22,728 nucleotides of DNA from a virus. A model generated the notes under the pieces. It did not search any database, was not told the origin of the DNA, and was given only the letters and a program-made list of their open reading frames with translations. Where the stretch lies: IMG/VR virus record IMGVR_UViG_3300028597_000078, positions 1-22,728 of that record. One strand, 5' to 3'. Below are positions 14,619-21,281 of the stretch, one piece after another. The stretch's first letter is position 1, and each line of letters begins with the position of its first letter. A program made the position numbers and the translations under genes.

Positions 14619-15203
14619 GACAGGGGCTTCCTGTTTATTGGTGAAGGGGTTGGCGTCGGCCACCACAACATCGGGGCCAGCTCGACCGGATTCTACCAGA
14701 GCGAGATGATTGCCGCGAATATTGGTCATTCTGCCGTCGTATGGTTTGCCTTCGAACTCGCCTGGCTCCATTACCGCTTCATAGTGATAGGAGGAGGATA
14801 GTTCGACCATTGCCTTAGTTTCGACGGCAGCGATCCCGCGCTCATCCCAAATGCACATGGATGCGCGTAGGTAGGGGTGATCGTAGCTGGTATCACTGAT
14901 TGAGCCGACGATGATATCGGTCTGCGGATCGCCAGCCTTCTGATGCACATGCTTGAGCATCAGCGGCAGATTGTTGAAGCTGTCTGCGGCGCGCTCCAGC
15001 TCTACGGGGTCGCGGAGAAGGTAGTAGATCTTTTGCGGATCAAGGCCAAGCTCGGCAAAGCGAGGGATCTCGCTCCCATAATACGGATTGACGACCGCCT
15101 TACTGATATTCGACTGAGCAACATGCATCCGCCCATCGTCGTCAATACGTCGAGCAGAGGCCCGGTCAAACGCGATCAGGTTGGCGGTATTCGCTTTCGG
15201 CAT
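13905..15203 (-). CDS. DUF2213 protein, probable head maturation protease/scaffold
   Basis: The protein has 432 residues. The N-terminal half (1-180) is the DUF2213 domain, ending in RGNHLALVESGRAGPDVVV (163-181). It begins with FDRASARRIDDDGRMHVAQS and contains FNNLPLMLKHVHQKAGDPQT and VGSISDTSYDHPYLRASMCI. The C-terminal half is acidic and helix-rich (EDIVAAIVAMDSEVDTEQLD, and FMKEEDVKTAMDSMRADLTK), as in phage scaffolds. DUF2213 proteins are thought to be prohead proteases fused to scaffolds; catalytic residues are not assigned here. The start overlaps the membrane protein stop (TGATG). An internal start at residue 196 is listed separately. Confidence 0.8.
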   Translation of the reverse strand: MPKANTANLIAFDRASARRIDDDGRMHVAQSNISKAVVNPYYGSEIPRFAELGLDPQKIYYLLRDPVELERAADSFNNLPLMLKHVHQKAGDPQTDIIVGSISDTSYDHPYLRASMCIWDERGIAAVETKAMVELSSSYHYEAVMEPGEFEGKPYDGRMTNIRGNHLALVESGRAGPDVVVADANPFTNKQEAPVMKKTKLGIALLAALSGVAPKLAQDSALAAQVGGAKKKGFKREDIVAAIVAMDSEVDTEQLDNIIDAVLDVEQDPSPQDLTATATDNDPSTDPKHAEIIDFLRGKGLTPEDLEAVGAMLSAKESPGATDEDPEGFMKEEDVKTAMDSMRADLTKQFREMDAAKAAVRPVVGDVIAMDSAAQVYRFALDHMKVEHKDTPDAGLANLFKVANGRKVEQAPVSLASDAAIAATIKGLERFS

Positions 15204-15391
15204 CAGTTCTCTAGCCTTCGATCAATGTTGTTCCGCATCATCGCATAACAGTCATCAACTTCGCCCCGAGTTTGTGCAAGCTCGAAGCAGGTGGATTCGT
15301 TGCGCATCTGAGCCTTAATTTCCTGGCGATCTTCGTGAGTCCAGATGAACCATATGCAAATCGCCACAGCAATCATGATGCGCATAGCCAT
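15203..15391 (-). CDS. Small single-pass membrane protein
   Basis: The protein has 62 residues. After MAMR the segment IMIAVAICIWFIW forms one membrane helix, followed by a charged cytoplasmic or periplasmic part with two cysteines (C35 and C48) and many R/E/D residues. It does not look like a holin (only one short helix) and has no lipobox, so the function is unknown. AGGAG lies 3 bases before ATG 15391 and 9 before ATG 15385; the second start, giving 60 residues, has the more usual spacing. The gene lies between the HNH gene and DUF2213 and overlaps the latter by one base. Confidence 0.6.
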   Translation of the reverse strand: MAMRIMIAVAICIWFIWTHEDRQEIKAQMRNESTCFELAQTRGEVDDCYAMMRNNIDRRLEN

Positions 15392-15422
15392 TATCTCCTG
15401 TCAGATCTTGGCGGGGTTAGTA

Positions 15423-15447
15423 TGCGCTCACCTCAGTGATGAGCGCA
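15423..15447 (-). other. Stem-loop after the HNH gene
   Basis: TGCGCTCA (15423-15430) pairs with TGAGCGCA (15440-15447), an 8-bp perfect stem with a 9-base loop. It starts 9 bases after the HNH stop. There is no T-run, so it is not a typical intrinsic terminator. It may protect the mRNA end or reduce transcription. Confidence 0.45.
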
Positions 15448-15455
15448 ATAGTGGA

Positions 15456-16229
15456 TCAGGGCATGTCAGGCCAGTGACGGTTGCCTTTCGACGCGTTGTC
15501 GGCTTTGCTGATGACCCTCATATTTCCGTGCCAGTGTAGGCCGCACACGACCTCGGAATTTATGGGAACGATATGGTCAACCTCATGCTTTATGCCGGTT
15601 TCCCTTGTGATACACCCCGCAATCTCGTAAAGCTTTGCGCACTCTGCAGCATCAAACCACGCAGGAATTGCTCGCTTAATTTTTGCTCTGCGCTTGGCGG
15701 TATCTATCGCTCTCGCTCGCAGAAACCCCGGAGACCTGGCTGCCGCTCTAGCCCTAGAATACCCTAGGAATTTATCTTTATTCGCAAGGTAATACTTTCT
15801 GTGGCCCCCTCTCAGGCGTTCGCGGTTTTTGATGTAGTAAGCCGCCATGTTCTCCTTGCAGGATTTGGCATTTTCCCTTCGATAGGCGGCGGCGCAGCCC
15901 AGCAGATAACCCCTATTTCTTTGGTAGTATTCTTTCTGTCTAGCCCTTACGGATTCACGGTTGTCCCTGTACCTTACGCGATCCTTTTCACGGGCCTCGT
16001 CAAGATTATTGATCCGCCTATCTCTTTGATATTTTGAGGTTTTCTCCTTGTTCTCGCTTCGCCAAATGGCGCTGTAGGCTTTGACTTTTTCGCGATTAGC
16101 TTGAGCATAGGCCTTGGTTTTTGCTGCATTGCATTTTCTGCAAATCGACATCAGGCCGTCTTTAGCTGATCTTCTAATGCTAAATTCAGGTAAAGCCTTC
16201 TCTAGGCCGCACTTTCGACATTCTTTCAT
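15456..16229 (-). CDS. HNH endonuclease, free-standing homing-type
   Basis: The protein has 257 residues from ATG 16229; a GTG six bases upstream is the alternative. The N-terminus has two CxxC pairs (C4/C7 and C30/C33) spaced as a zinc-binding knuckle. Residues 40-170 hold several diverged 18-20-residue repeats with YY-x-x-NR or NRE-x-x-R motifs, likely an extended DNA-binding helix. The C-terminus (215-257) is the HNH nuclease: HEVDHIVPI, then GLHWHGNMRVI, then ADNASKGN. The base composition appears more AT-rich than neighbouring genes, and the gene breaks an otherwise regular head cluster, so it is probably a mobile insertion. It would cut a related phage that lacks it. Confidence 0.85.
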   Translation of the reverse strand: MKECRKCGLEKALPEFSIRRSAKDGLMSICRKCNAAKTKAYAQANREKVKAYSAIWRSENKEKTSKYQRDRRINNLDEAREKDRVRYRDNRESVRARQKEYYQRNRGYLLGCAAAYRRENAKSCKENMAAYYIKNRERLRGGHRKYYLANKDKFLGYSRARAAARSPGFLRARAIDTAKRRAKIKRAIPAWFDAAECAKLYEIAGCITRETGIKHEVDHIVPINSEVVCGLHWHGNMRVISKADNASKGNRHWPDMP

Positions 16230-16261
16230 TGACACTCACTCATCAAGTGGCCATCTGAAGG

Positions 16262-16324
16262 TCGCGACAGGTAGTGATGAGCTACTTTTCGGCTGGCCTG
16301 CCTAGTCGCGAATTGAGTATATCA
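16262..16324 (-). promoter_or_regulatory. Candidate extended -10 promoter and stem-loop before the HNH gene
   Basis: On the minus strand TGATATACT (16324-16316) matches the extended -10 form TG-N-TATAAT in 5 of 6 core bases and overlaps the stop of the head morphogenesis gene. The expected RNA start near 16309 falls at the start of an imperfect inverted repeat, 16298-16311 against 16262-16274, bearing TCGCGA in both arms. No good -35 is visible. The motif resembles that at 21980-21988. Confidence 0.35.
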
Positions 16325-17113
16325 GAAAGGAAGAATTGTTTTGCTTACGCAACGACAGTTCACAAGAATCCCGGGAAGAATGTGCTCACCATCTATTAAG
16401 GCTCCCTCGCGCACATCGAATCTCAGGCGATCTTTGCCAGCCTTTACATGAGATGCCCTGGGTGTTTTCCCGCCATGGCTGTGGACCCATTCGGCCTCAA
16501 ACAACCCAAGCTCTACGCGCCTAGCTTGGGTGACCACCGCGGAAAGCTTGTTGCTCTGATCCCTGCTGATAGTTGCAGCCCTGCGCCTGCATATTCCAGT
16601 TTGCTTAACCAGCTCATCAGTGATGTAGCTTAGATCTCTCCCGGTAGCAAACCCCCTCATTACAATTCCCTGGACCTCGGTAGAGTATTTCTGGGGTATT
16701 GATTTTATGAGCCGAATATTTTCTTCGATTGATGCATTAGCCGCATCCCGCATAGCCGGAGTCATCTGAAACTCAACCGCCCAGCCTGCGTCCTTTAGCG
16801 CCGACTGGAATGCCTTTGTGGTCGCAACTTGGCCGGAATCCACGAACTTCTCGGCAACGGTTTTCGCGACATCATTAAAGCGCCTTTCCCATTGCTTGGT
16901 TAGGGCGCGGATCCGCTTAGCCAGAGCTTGCGAGGGAAGGGCGTCCATAGCCACCTCCATGCGCGGAGGATTGGCCTTGTACGCAGCCGTTATCCAGTAG
17001 TCGAAGCTGCGGACCATATCGGAGACAAGCACGTCGAGGCGCTTGCGATAAGCAGCCTCGACGCCTTGGTTTGGGTGAACTGCTCGCGCAGTTTTAGGCT
17101 TTTTGGTTGCCAT
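16322..17113 (-). CDS. Head morphogenesis protein, Mu gpF-like
   Basis: The protein has 263 residues from ATG 17113. The C-terminal quarter has the Mu F signature: RRAATISRDQSNKLSAVVTQ, then GLFEAEWVHSHGGKTPRASH, and ILPGILVNCRCVSKTILPF at the end. The N-terminal part is helical and basic. Mu gpF-like proteins are minor head proteins injected or used in capsid assembly and are usually encoded next to the portal. Here they are separated from it by two unknown genes. A TTG nine bases upstream of the ATG has AAAGG at better spacing and is an alternative start. The upstream gene overlaps by 20 bases. Confidence 0.85.
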   Translation of the reverse strand: MATKKPKTARAVHPNQGVEAAYRKRLDVLVSDMVRSFDYWITAAYKANPPRMEVAMDALPSQALAKRIRALTKQWERRFNDVAKTVAEKFVDSGQVATTKAFQSALKDAGWAVEFQMTPAMRDAANASIEENIRLIKSIPQKYSTEVQGIVMRGFATGRDLSYITDELVKQTGICRRRAATISRDQSNKLSAVVTQARRVELGLFEAEWVHSHGGKTPRASHVKAGKDRLRFDVREGALIDGEHILPGILVNCRCVSKTILPF

Positions 17114-17933
17114 CGATATCAATTAAGCCTTTGTCGTATAGCGCGCCAATAACATCAGCTACAGAGCTGGCGCTAGTAATTGGCGAGTTGGCGCCACCAA
17201 TTTTGCGGAGGCATGCGCCGATGATTTCGCTCTTTTGCTTTTCGCGCTCTTCCGCCGCGATCTGCTCGGGAGTGCGGATGGGGCGAAAACAGCCGAAGCT
17301 CCCCTGTTCAACTTGAACCATTCCGCGATCTGTGTTTTCAGGATCGAACGTAAAGGCTGCCAGTGTGAAGTCGCCGCTCTTGAAGTGAGCGATGATTGTT
17401 ACACGCATACCCTCTCGCAGATCTTTGTCGAAGGGGTCTTCAGGGCATGGCGTTCCGCCTGCGAACTCGCAAACGGTTCCAACCGGCGGCATCCCTTTGC
17501 CGGTCCATTCTTTCTTCCGCAGCGACTCATGAATCGGCTTCATCAGATTCTTCTGCCTAGCCGAAGGGGTATCGAGCGCCCATTGCCTGGAAGGCTCGGC
17601 CCACAGATACCAATTATCGCCAGGTTCACGCATCCACCAGCTGTGGATATCGACCTTGCTCCTGCCTACCGCAACGCCGATGTAGTGAGTGGCGCCGACT
17701 GGGGGGCTGTCCAGATTGGAATGCCTACCGGAGATCAGCGCCTCCCGCGCTTTTTGCCATTGGGCGCGGGTGACGCCATTTGCGCCATCATGCGATGCGG
17801 CAAAGAATAATCTGGAGCTAATATCTGCGCCACCATGAAGATACAGCTCGCCATCAATTGCGCTCTGGGTGATTTCAGATGTGTGCTCCGGCCACTCCTT
17901 CAACTCCCGCGCCAAAATATCAACTAGCTTCAT
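17094..17933 (-). CDS. Hypothetical phage protein, 279 aa
   Basis: I do not recognise a function. The N-terminus (MKLVDILARELKEWPEHTSE) and the C-terminal block GMPPVGTVCEFAGGTPCPED, MRVTIIAHFKSGDFTLAAFT and CFRPIRTPEQIAAEEREKQK recur in many phage hypothetical proteins of varied N-terminal content. The last 40 residues are a small helical tail (SASSVADVIGALYDKGLIDI). The central 60-120 region has WMREPGDNWYLWAEPSRQWA. The protein seems modular: DNA-associated or virion roles cannot be told apart. It overlaps the 71-residue gene as ATGA and the Mu F-like gene by 20 bases. Confidence 0.7.
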   Translation of the reverse strand: MKLVDILARELKEWPEHTSEITQSAIDGELYLHGGADISSRLFFAASHDGANGVTRAQWQKAREALISGRHSNLDSPPVGATHYIGVAVGRSKVDIHSWWMREPGDNWYLWAEPSRQWALDTPSARQKNLMKPIHESLRKKEWTGKGMPPVGTVCEFAGGTPCPEDPFDKDLREGMRVTIIAHFKSGDFTLAAFTFDPENTDRGMVQVEQGSFGCFRPIRTPEQIAAEEREKQKSEIIGACLRKIGGANSPITSASSVADVIGALYDKGLIDIDGNQKA

Positions 17934-18145
17934 GCTGATTCTCCTTTGGCGCGTTCGATTTCGCGAGCGGTAATCGCATCGTGCCTAGCCTGCATGGCCT
18001 TTAAGGTCGCCTCGCGAGTGTCGTGATCGCCGCAAACGGTAAAGCATTCCAAGGCGACACCGGAAATGGTGCCCTCAACCTCCGAAATCATGTTCGGCAT
18101 CCAGATCTTCACTTTGGCGAAATTTGTGCGAGTCGAGCGAGCCAT
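17930..18145 (-). CDS. Hypothetical protein, 71 aa
   Basis: The protein begins MARSTRTNFAKVKIWMPNMI and ends in a charged helix (KAMQARHDAITAREIERAKG). It has no recognised domain. The start is well supported: AGGAG lies 6 bases before ATG 18145, inside a leader that follows a good promoter and a hairpin. The stop overlaps the next ATG as ATGA, so it is the first gene of a three-gene unit (71 aa, 279 aa, Mu F-like). Confidence 0.7.
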   Translation of the reverse strand: MARSTRTNFAKVKIWMPNMISEVEGTISGVALECFTVCGDHDTREATLKAMQARHDAITAREIERAKGESA

Positions 18146-18163
18146 ATCAATCTCCTGTCATTT

Positions 18164-18180
18164 CAGCCCCTCATGGGCTG
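18164..18180 (-). other. Stem-loop at the predicted 5' end of the mRNA
   Basis: CAGCCC (18164-18169) pairs with GGGCTG (18175-18180), a 6-bp stem with a 5-base loop. It starts about two bases after the predicted transcription start and leaves the AGGAG of the 71-residue gene exposed. Such 5' stem-loops often protect phage mRNA from decay. No T-run follows, so it is not a terminator. Confidence 0.4.
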
Positions 18181-18188
18181 GTATTCCG

Positions 18189-18218
18189 ATCATAGATTGA
18201 CATAGTGAATGAGGTCAA
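18189..18218 (-). promoter_or_regulatory. Sigma-70-like promoter between portal and 71-aa gene
   Basis: On the minus strand TTGACC (18218-18213) and TATGAT (18194-18189) are separated by 18 bases. The -35 matches 5 of 6 consensus bases and the -10 matches 5 of 6. The -35 overlaps the portal stop codon. The expected start near 18182 lies just before a hairpin (18164-18180) and 37 bases before the 71-residue gene. Confidence 0.5.
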
Positions 18219-19609
18219 GCGGGAATCTCATCATCTCGCTCTTCAGGCGGCGTCGGGTCAATCGGATTCCCATCAGCATCAAACTCTTCGCTCTCGGGCA
18301 TCTCCGGCAGATCCTCAGGGTCGATGCCCGCATAACCACTATTCTGATCCGAAGACAACCGCTTACGCACATCCTCAGGCGACAGAACGCCGCGATCCAG
18401 ATACACGCCATCGGCATTCGCTTCATTGCTGCGAATGGTGCTTTCCTCTTCCTCGGACATTTGCCAGAGCGGGCAGAATTCGTAGGTGATCGTGGGATCG
18501 ATCTCGCCCCACAGGTTGAGCATGACGACCTTCAGGATCACATCGAGCGGCTTAGCCCAAAATGCTTGCTGCTGGGCTGCAATCCAGTCGTAGAACACGC
18601 GAATCTCGCCATCGCTGGAGGCATTCAGGCCGCTTGGGCTGATGCCGGTAAGGATCATTGCAGGGATCTTCGACACTGAGCACATGTGCTCCTGGGACTG
18701 CGCCTGCAGCTCATGCAGGCCTGACAGCGGCGTGTTGACCTGGGCCAGATCTTCGGTATTGAAGTCGAGGAGCATCAGCCCCAAGTTGCTGCGTGTCGCG
18801 GTGAACAGGTCGGCACGATTCATGACCTCATCAGCACCATCTTCGCAACCACCCTGGAGAAGCGTCTCCATGTTCGTTTTGAGCGTGGTGATCGAGAAAT
18901 TGTTAATCAGATCCGCCACAGACTGCCGAGTGCGCAACCAGTTGTTCACATACGGCTCAGCCAGCTGCGACAGGGACATGCCGCTAAAGTTGAACGCAGG
19001 CTTGAGGATGTCGGGCAGCGGGCGTGTGATGATCGTCAGCAGCCTGGAAGCATGGATGCGCTTGCCCAGGACGAACCACTCACGCGGCACGTAGAAGTCA
19101 GGCGCAGTCGGGTCAATGGCGTTGTAGGCGCTTGGCGAGGTCCATAGCGGCTCAATGGCCGTGAAACTGCGCAACGAACCCTGCTTGATAGTCATGGGCG
19201 AGATGACAAGCGGCAACTCTTCGTCAGCGCCATCAATGTTGATGCTGAACTGAGCGCGGCCAAAGTAGCAGTCGTGCTCGGCCAGCTTCTGGAACAGGTC
19301 GCGGACGCACAGGCGATCCAGCTCCTCGCGCAATTGCGAGATCTTGTGCGCATCGGCCTGCTTCTCGCCGTCGTCGCCCTTGGACTTGATCTCGATCCAT
19401 TTGCGTGTCAGCTCGGTGGACATGGTGGACGCGAACGCCCGGTACTCAGCCCGAGTAGAGAGGTTGGCCAGGTATGGATAGCCAGGGAAGCCATCGAAGG
19501 TCGCACCGTAGCACTGGGCCGCATATGCGTAGACGCCAGGATTGTAGTCCATGGCGACTGCGGACTGCTTACCGGCAGGAATGACGCCAGGAAGGATTGT
19601 CGGGGGCAC
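18215..19609 (-). CDS. Portal protein (DUF1073 family), N-terminus uncertain
   Basis: The protein has 464 residues when started at GTG 19609. Recognisable blocks are PTILPGVIPAGKQ, AVAMDYNPG, FPGYPYLANLSTRAEYRAFA (41-60), ELTRKWIEI, then SGLHELQAQSQEHMCSVSKI and LTGISPSGLNASSDGEIRVF, which are typical of DUF1073 portals. Databases sometimes label this family anti-CBASS Acb1-like; nothing here indicates that activity. The dodecamer forms the DNA entry vertex. No ribosome site precedes GTG 19609, and the open frame continues upstream with protein-like codons to 19753 but without an ATG, GTG or TTG. The real start is therefore in doubt (see finding). Confidence 0.85.
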   Translation of the reverse strand: MPPTILPGVIPAGKQSAVAMDYNPGVYAYAAQCYGATFDGFPGYPYLANLSTRAEYRAFASTMSTELTRKWIEIKSKGDDGEKQADAHKISQLREELDRLCVRDLFQKLAEHDCYFGRAQFSINIDGADEELPLVISPMTIKQGSLRSFTAIEPLWTSPSAYNAIDPTAPDFYVPREWFVLGKRIHASRLLTIITRPLPDILKPAFNFSGMSLSQLAEPYVNNWLRTRQSVADLINNFSITTLKTNMETLLQGGCEDGADEVMNRADLFTATRSNLGLMLLDFNTEDLAQVNTPLSGLHELQAQSQEHMCSVSKIPAMILTGISPSGLNASSDGEIRVFYDWIAAQQQAFWAKPLDVILKVVMLNLWGEIDPTITYEFCPLWQMSEEEESTIRSNEANADGVYLDRGVLSPEDVRKRLSSDQNSGYAGIDPEDLPEMPESEEFDADGNPIDPTPPEERDDEIPA

Positions 19610-19658
19610 AATCGGGAAGCGCGGCGCTTCACCTTTTGGCTGGCGCTCGCGAGCCTTG

Positions 19659-19751
19659 TCAGTTGCGCGACTTTTCAGTAGGCACTGGCAGCGGCAGAAC
19701 CTTGGCTTTGACCTTGGCCTTTTCCTTAGACTTCTTCTCTTTCTTCGCCAT
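19659..19751 (-). CDS. Lysine-rich 30-aa ORF, probable portal N-terminus or small gene
   Basis: ATG 19751 lies two bases after the stop of the 70-residue gene. The ORF begins MAKKEKKSKEKAKVKAKVLP, then PLPVPTEKSRN, and stops at 19659. One base shifted at the GAAAAG run (minus strand) would join it to the portal frame as TESRATDKARERQPKGE, giving a portal with a basic N-terminal tail. It may be a free-standing peptide, a frameshifted portal start or an effect of an indel. Confidence 0.45.
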   Translation of the reverse strand: MAKKEKKSKEKAKVKAKVLPLPVPTEKSRN

Positions 19752-19753
19752 GT

Positions 19754-19966
19754 TTACTTGGCCTTGGCATCCGAAGCAGGGGAGTCCGCGACAACGAATA
19801 GGCTATCGAGGCCTTTGGCATCGGCAGCGAAGGCGTCGAGAGCGATGATGCACTCGCCCGGCAGCACGGCTCGATTGCGGACCATCGATTCGATCAGCGC
19901 GACCAGCTTGTCGGCTGCCTTCGCATTTACCCTTACTTCAATGGTGAGCGTATCGACCTTAGCCAT
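19754..19966 (-). CDS. Hypothetical protein, 70 aa
   Basis: The start is ATG 19966, preceded by AGGGG at 6 bases. The protein begins MAKVDTLTIEVRVNAKAADK, followed by LVALIESMVRNRAVLPGE and a polar A/D/S/K tail. It resembles a small beta-strand plus helix fold. I recognise no function. It lies between the large terminase and the portal and ends in ASDAKAK. Confidence 0.65.
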   Translation of the reverse strand: MAKVDTLTIEVRVNAKAADKLVALIESMVRNRAVLPGECIIALDAFAADAKGLDSLFVVADSPASDAKAK

Positions 19967-20015
19967 TGGCAGCCCCTGCAAACATGGAATGGAAATAGTG
20001 GCCGAAGTATTGCAT
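19959..20015 (-). CDS. Tiny ORF after terminase, 18 aa
   Basis: ATG 20015 comes three bases after the terminase stop. The ORF (MQYFGHYFHSMFAGAANG) ends in TAA overlapping the first codons of the 70-residue gene. No good ribosome site is visible. It could be a coupling leader that keeps ribosomes flowing into the next gene, or a chance frame. Confidence 0.2.
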   Translation of the reverse strand: MQYFGHYFHSMFAGAANG

Positions 20016-20018
20016 AGC

Positions 20019-21281
20019 TCAGCGGCGCCGACCAGCGATCTTGCTGATGGCGTCTTTGCTGATGTTCATTTTGCCTTTGCCCTGGATCATTGGGTTGAGC
20101 GCATAGCGGATGGCGTCAATGTAGTGGTTCCACTTGTCCACAACGTCAGTCTTGATATCGCCGGTCAGGCGGTCAACCTTGAAACTGTACATGCGGAACT
20201 CTTTGATCGTCTCCTTGCACCTGGCATGAATGACGATCTCCTTGTAGCTGCGCATGTGGCTAATACCGTCCTCGACGGAGCCTTGCCATTTGGTCACGCC
20301 CTCGATGGCTAGCATGCCATGGCGCTTGAGGTAGCTGATCGACTCAGGACGGGCGCTATCAGCGCGGATGACGCCTTTGCCGAAGCCAGCGATGCGCTCC
20401 TCAATGAATGCACTCGTATCGTCCAACTCCAGGCCGACCTTGCCCGCCTCATGCTCGATGTACAGGCGCTCTTTCGTCTCATCGACCCAGCAGACAACGG
20501 CGGCGGTAGGATCCTGTGCAAAGCCGAAGTCCAGCCCCTTGTAAGGGCCGTGCCACTTGGAAGAAACCTCGAACTCGGATATCCGATATTTGTTCGCGAA
20601 CACTTGGGCGTCGGAGTTTTCGCGGTAGGCGCCATCCCAAATCCAGGCGTAAGTTTGAGGGTCTAGGCGGTCGTAGTCGTCGCGGCGCTCTTGATCGAGC
20701 ACATCAGGGAACCATGGGTTGTCCGAATAATTCAGCTCGACAATCTTGGCGTGCTCGGATAGATGCTTGCGGAAGCGATGATCGGTAGGGGAGCCATCAA
20801 GTTCCGGATTCCAAGTACACCAAATCTCGGAGTTGTCAGCGCGGACAGTTGGATTGAGTTTCGACCAGGCGACTTCGGAAACCGTTTCAGCCTCGTCCAC
20901 CCAGGCGATCAGGATGCGAGCCTTGCCCTTGAGGCTATCGAGATTGTGGCGCATGCCAGCAAACACGTAATGCACGCGCCGATTCTTGGTGCGAATGTAC
21001 TTCTCGCCAATGTCGAAATAATCATTAAGCCATGGCACGCTGCGAATGGCCTGCTTGACCTCCTCAAGCGAGGAGTCCTCCAGGCTGTTCATGTACTCGC
21101 GAGCGCAAAGCACAACACCACTAACGCCAGCTTCAGCGAACATGTAAGCGCGTACAGCGGTCATCATGGCGAAGGTGCGGGTCTTGCCAGAACCGCGCCC
21201 ACCATGAGCGCCACGGTAGCGGGCTGAGCCGCTGAAGACCGGTATCAGCTTAGGGGGCAGCTCAAGACGAACTGCTGTCAT
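20019..21281 (-). CDS. terL: Terminase large subunit (Terminase_3/PBSX type)
   Basis: The protein has 420 residues. Walker A is GGRGSGKT (27-34), Walker B is ILIAWVDEAE (D129, E130), and a coupling-type WCTWNPE motif lies at 154-160. The nuclease half carries D251 in GLDFGF, D308 in IRADSARPE and D389 in NHYIDAIRYA, the acid triad for metal binding. It is an ATP-driven packaging motor and headful or cos endonuclease, docking on the portal. All key residues are present, so it should be active. The start overlaps the small terminase gene by 20 bases. Domains match Terminase_3 with the C-terminal Terminase_3C part. Confidence 0.95.
   Translation of the reverse strand: MTAVRLELPPKLIPVFSGSARYRGAHGGRGSGKTRTFAMMTAVRAYMFAEAGVSGVVLCAREYMNSLEDSSLEEVKQAIRSVPWLNDYFDIGEKYIRTKNRRVHYVFAGMRHNLDSLKGKARILIAWVDEAETVSEVAWSKLNPTVRADNSEIWCTWNPELDGSPTDHRFRKHLSEHAKIVELNYSDNPWFPDVLDQERRDDYDRLDPQTYAWIWDGAYRENSDAQVFANKYRISEFEVSSKWHGPYKGLDFGFAQDPTAAVVCWVDETKERLYIEHEAGKVGLELDDTSAFIEERIAGFGKGVIRADSARPESISYLKRHGMLAIEGVTKWQGSVEDGISHMRSYKEIVIHARCKETIKEFRMYSFKVDRLTGDIKTDVVDKWNHYIDAIRYALNPMIQGKGKMNISKDAISKIAGRRR

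Noticed and set aside
18215-19609. Anti-CBASS (Acb1) function for the DUF1073 protein
   Set aside because: The name is attached to the family in some databases, but the sequence and position show a portal; no 2H phosphoesterase motif pair was recognised.
19551-20312. 253-codon plus-strand ORF opposite portal and terminase ends
   Set aside because: It crosses the ends of three real minus-strand genes and shows no family pattern.
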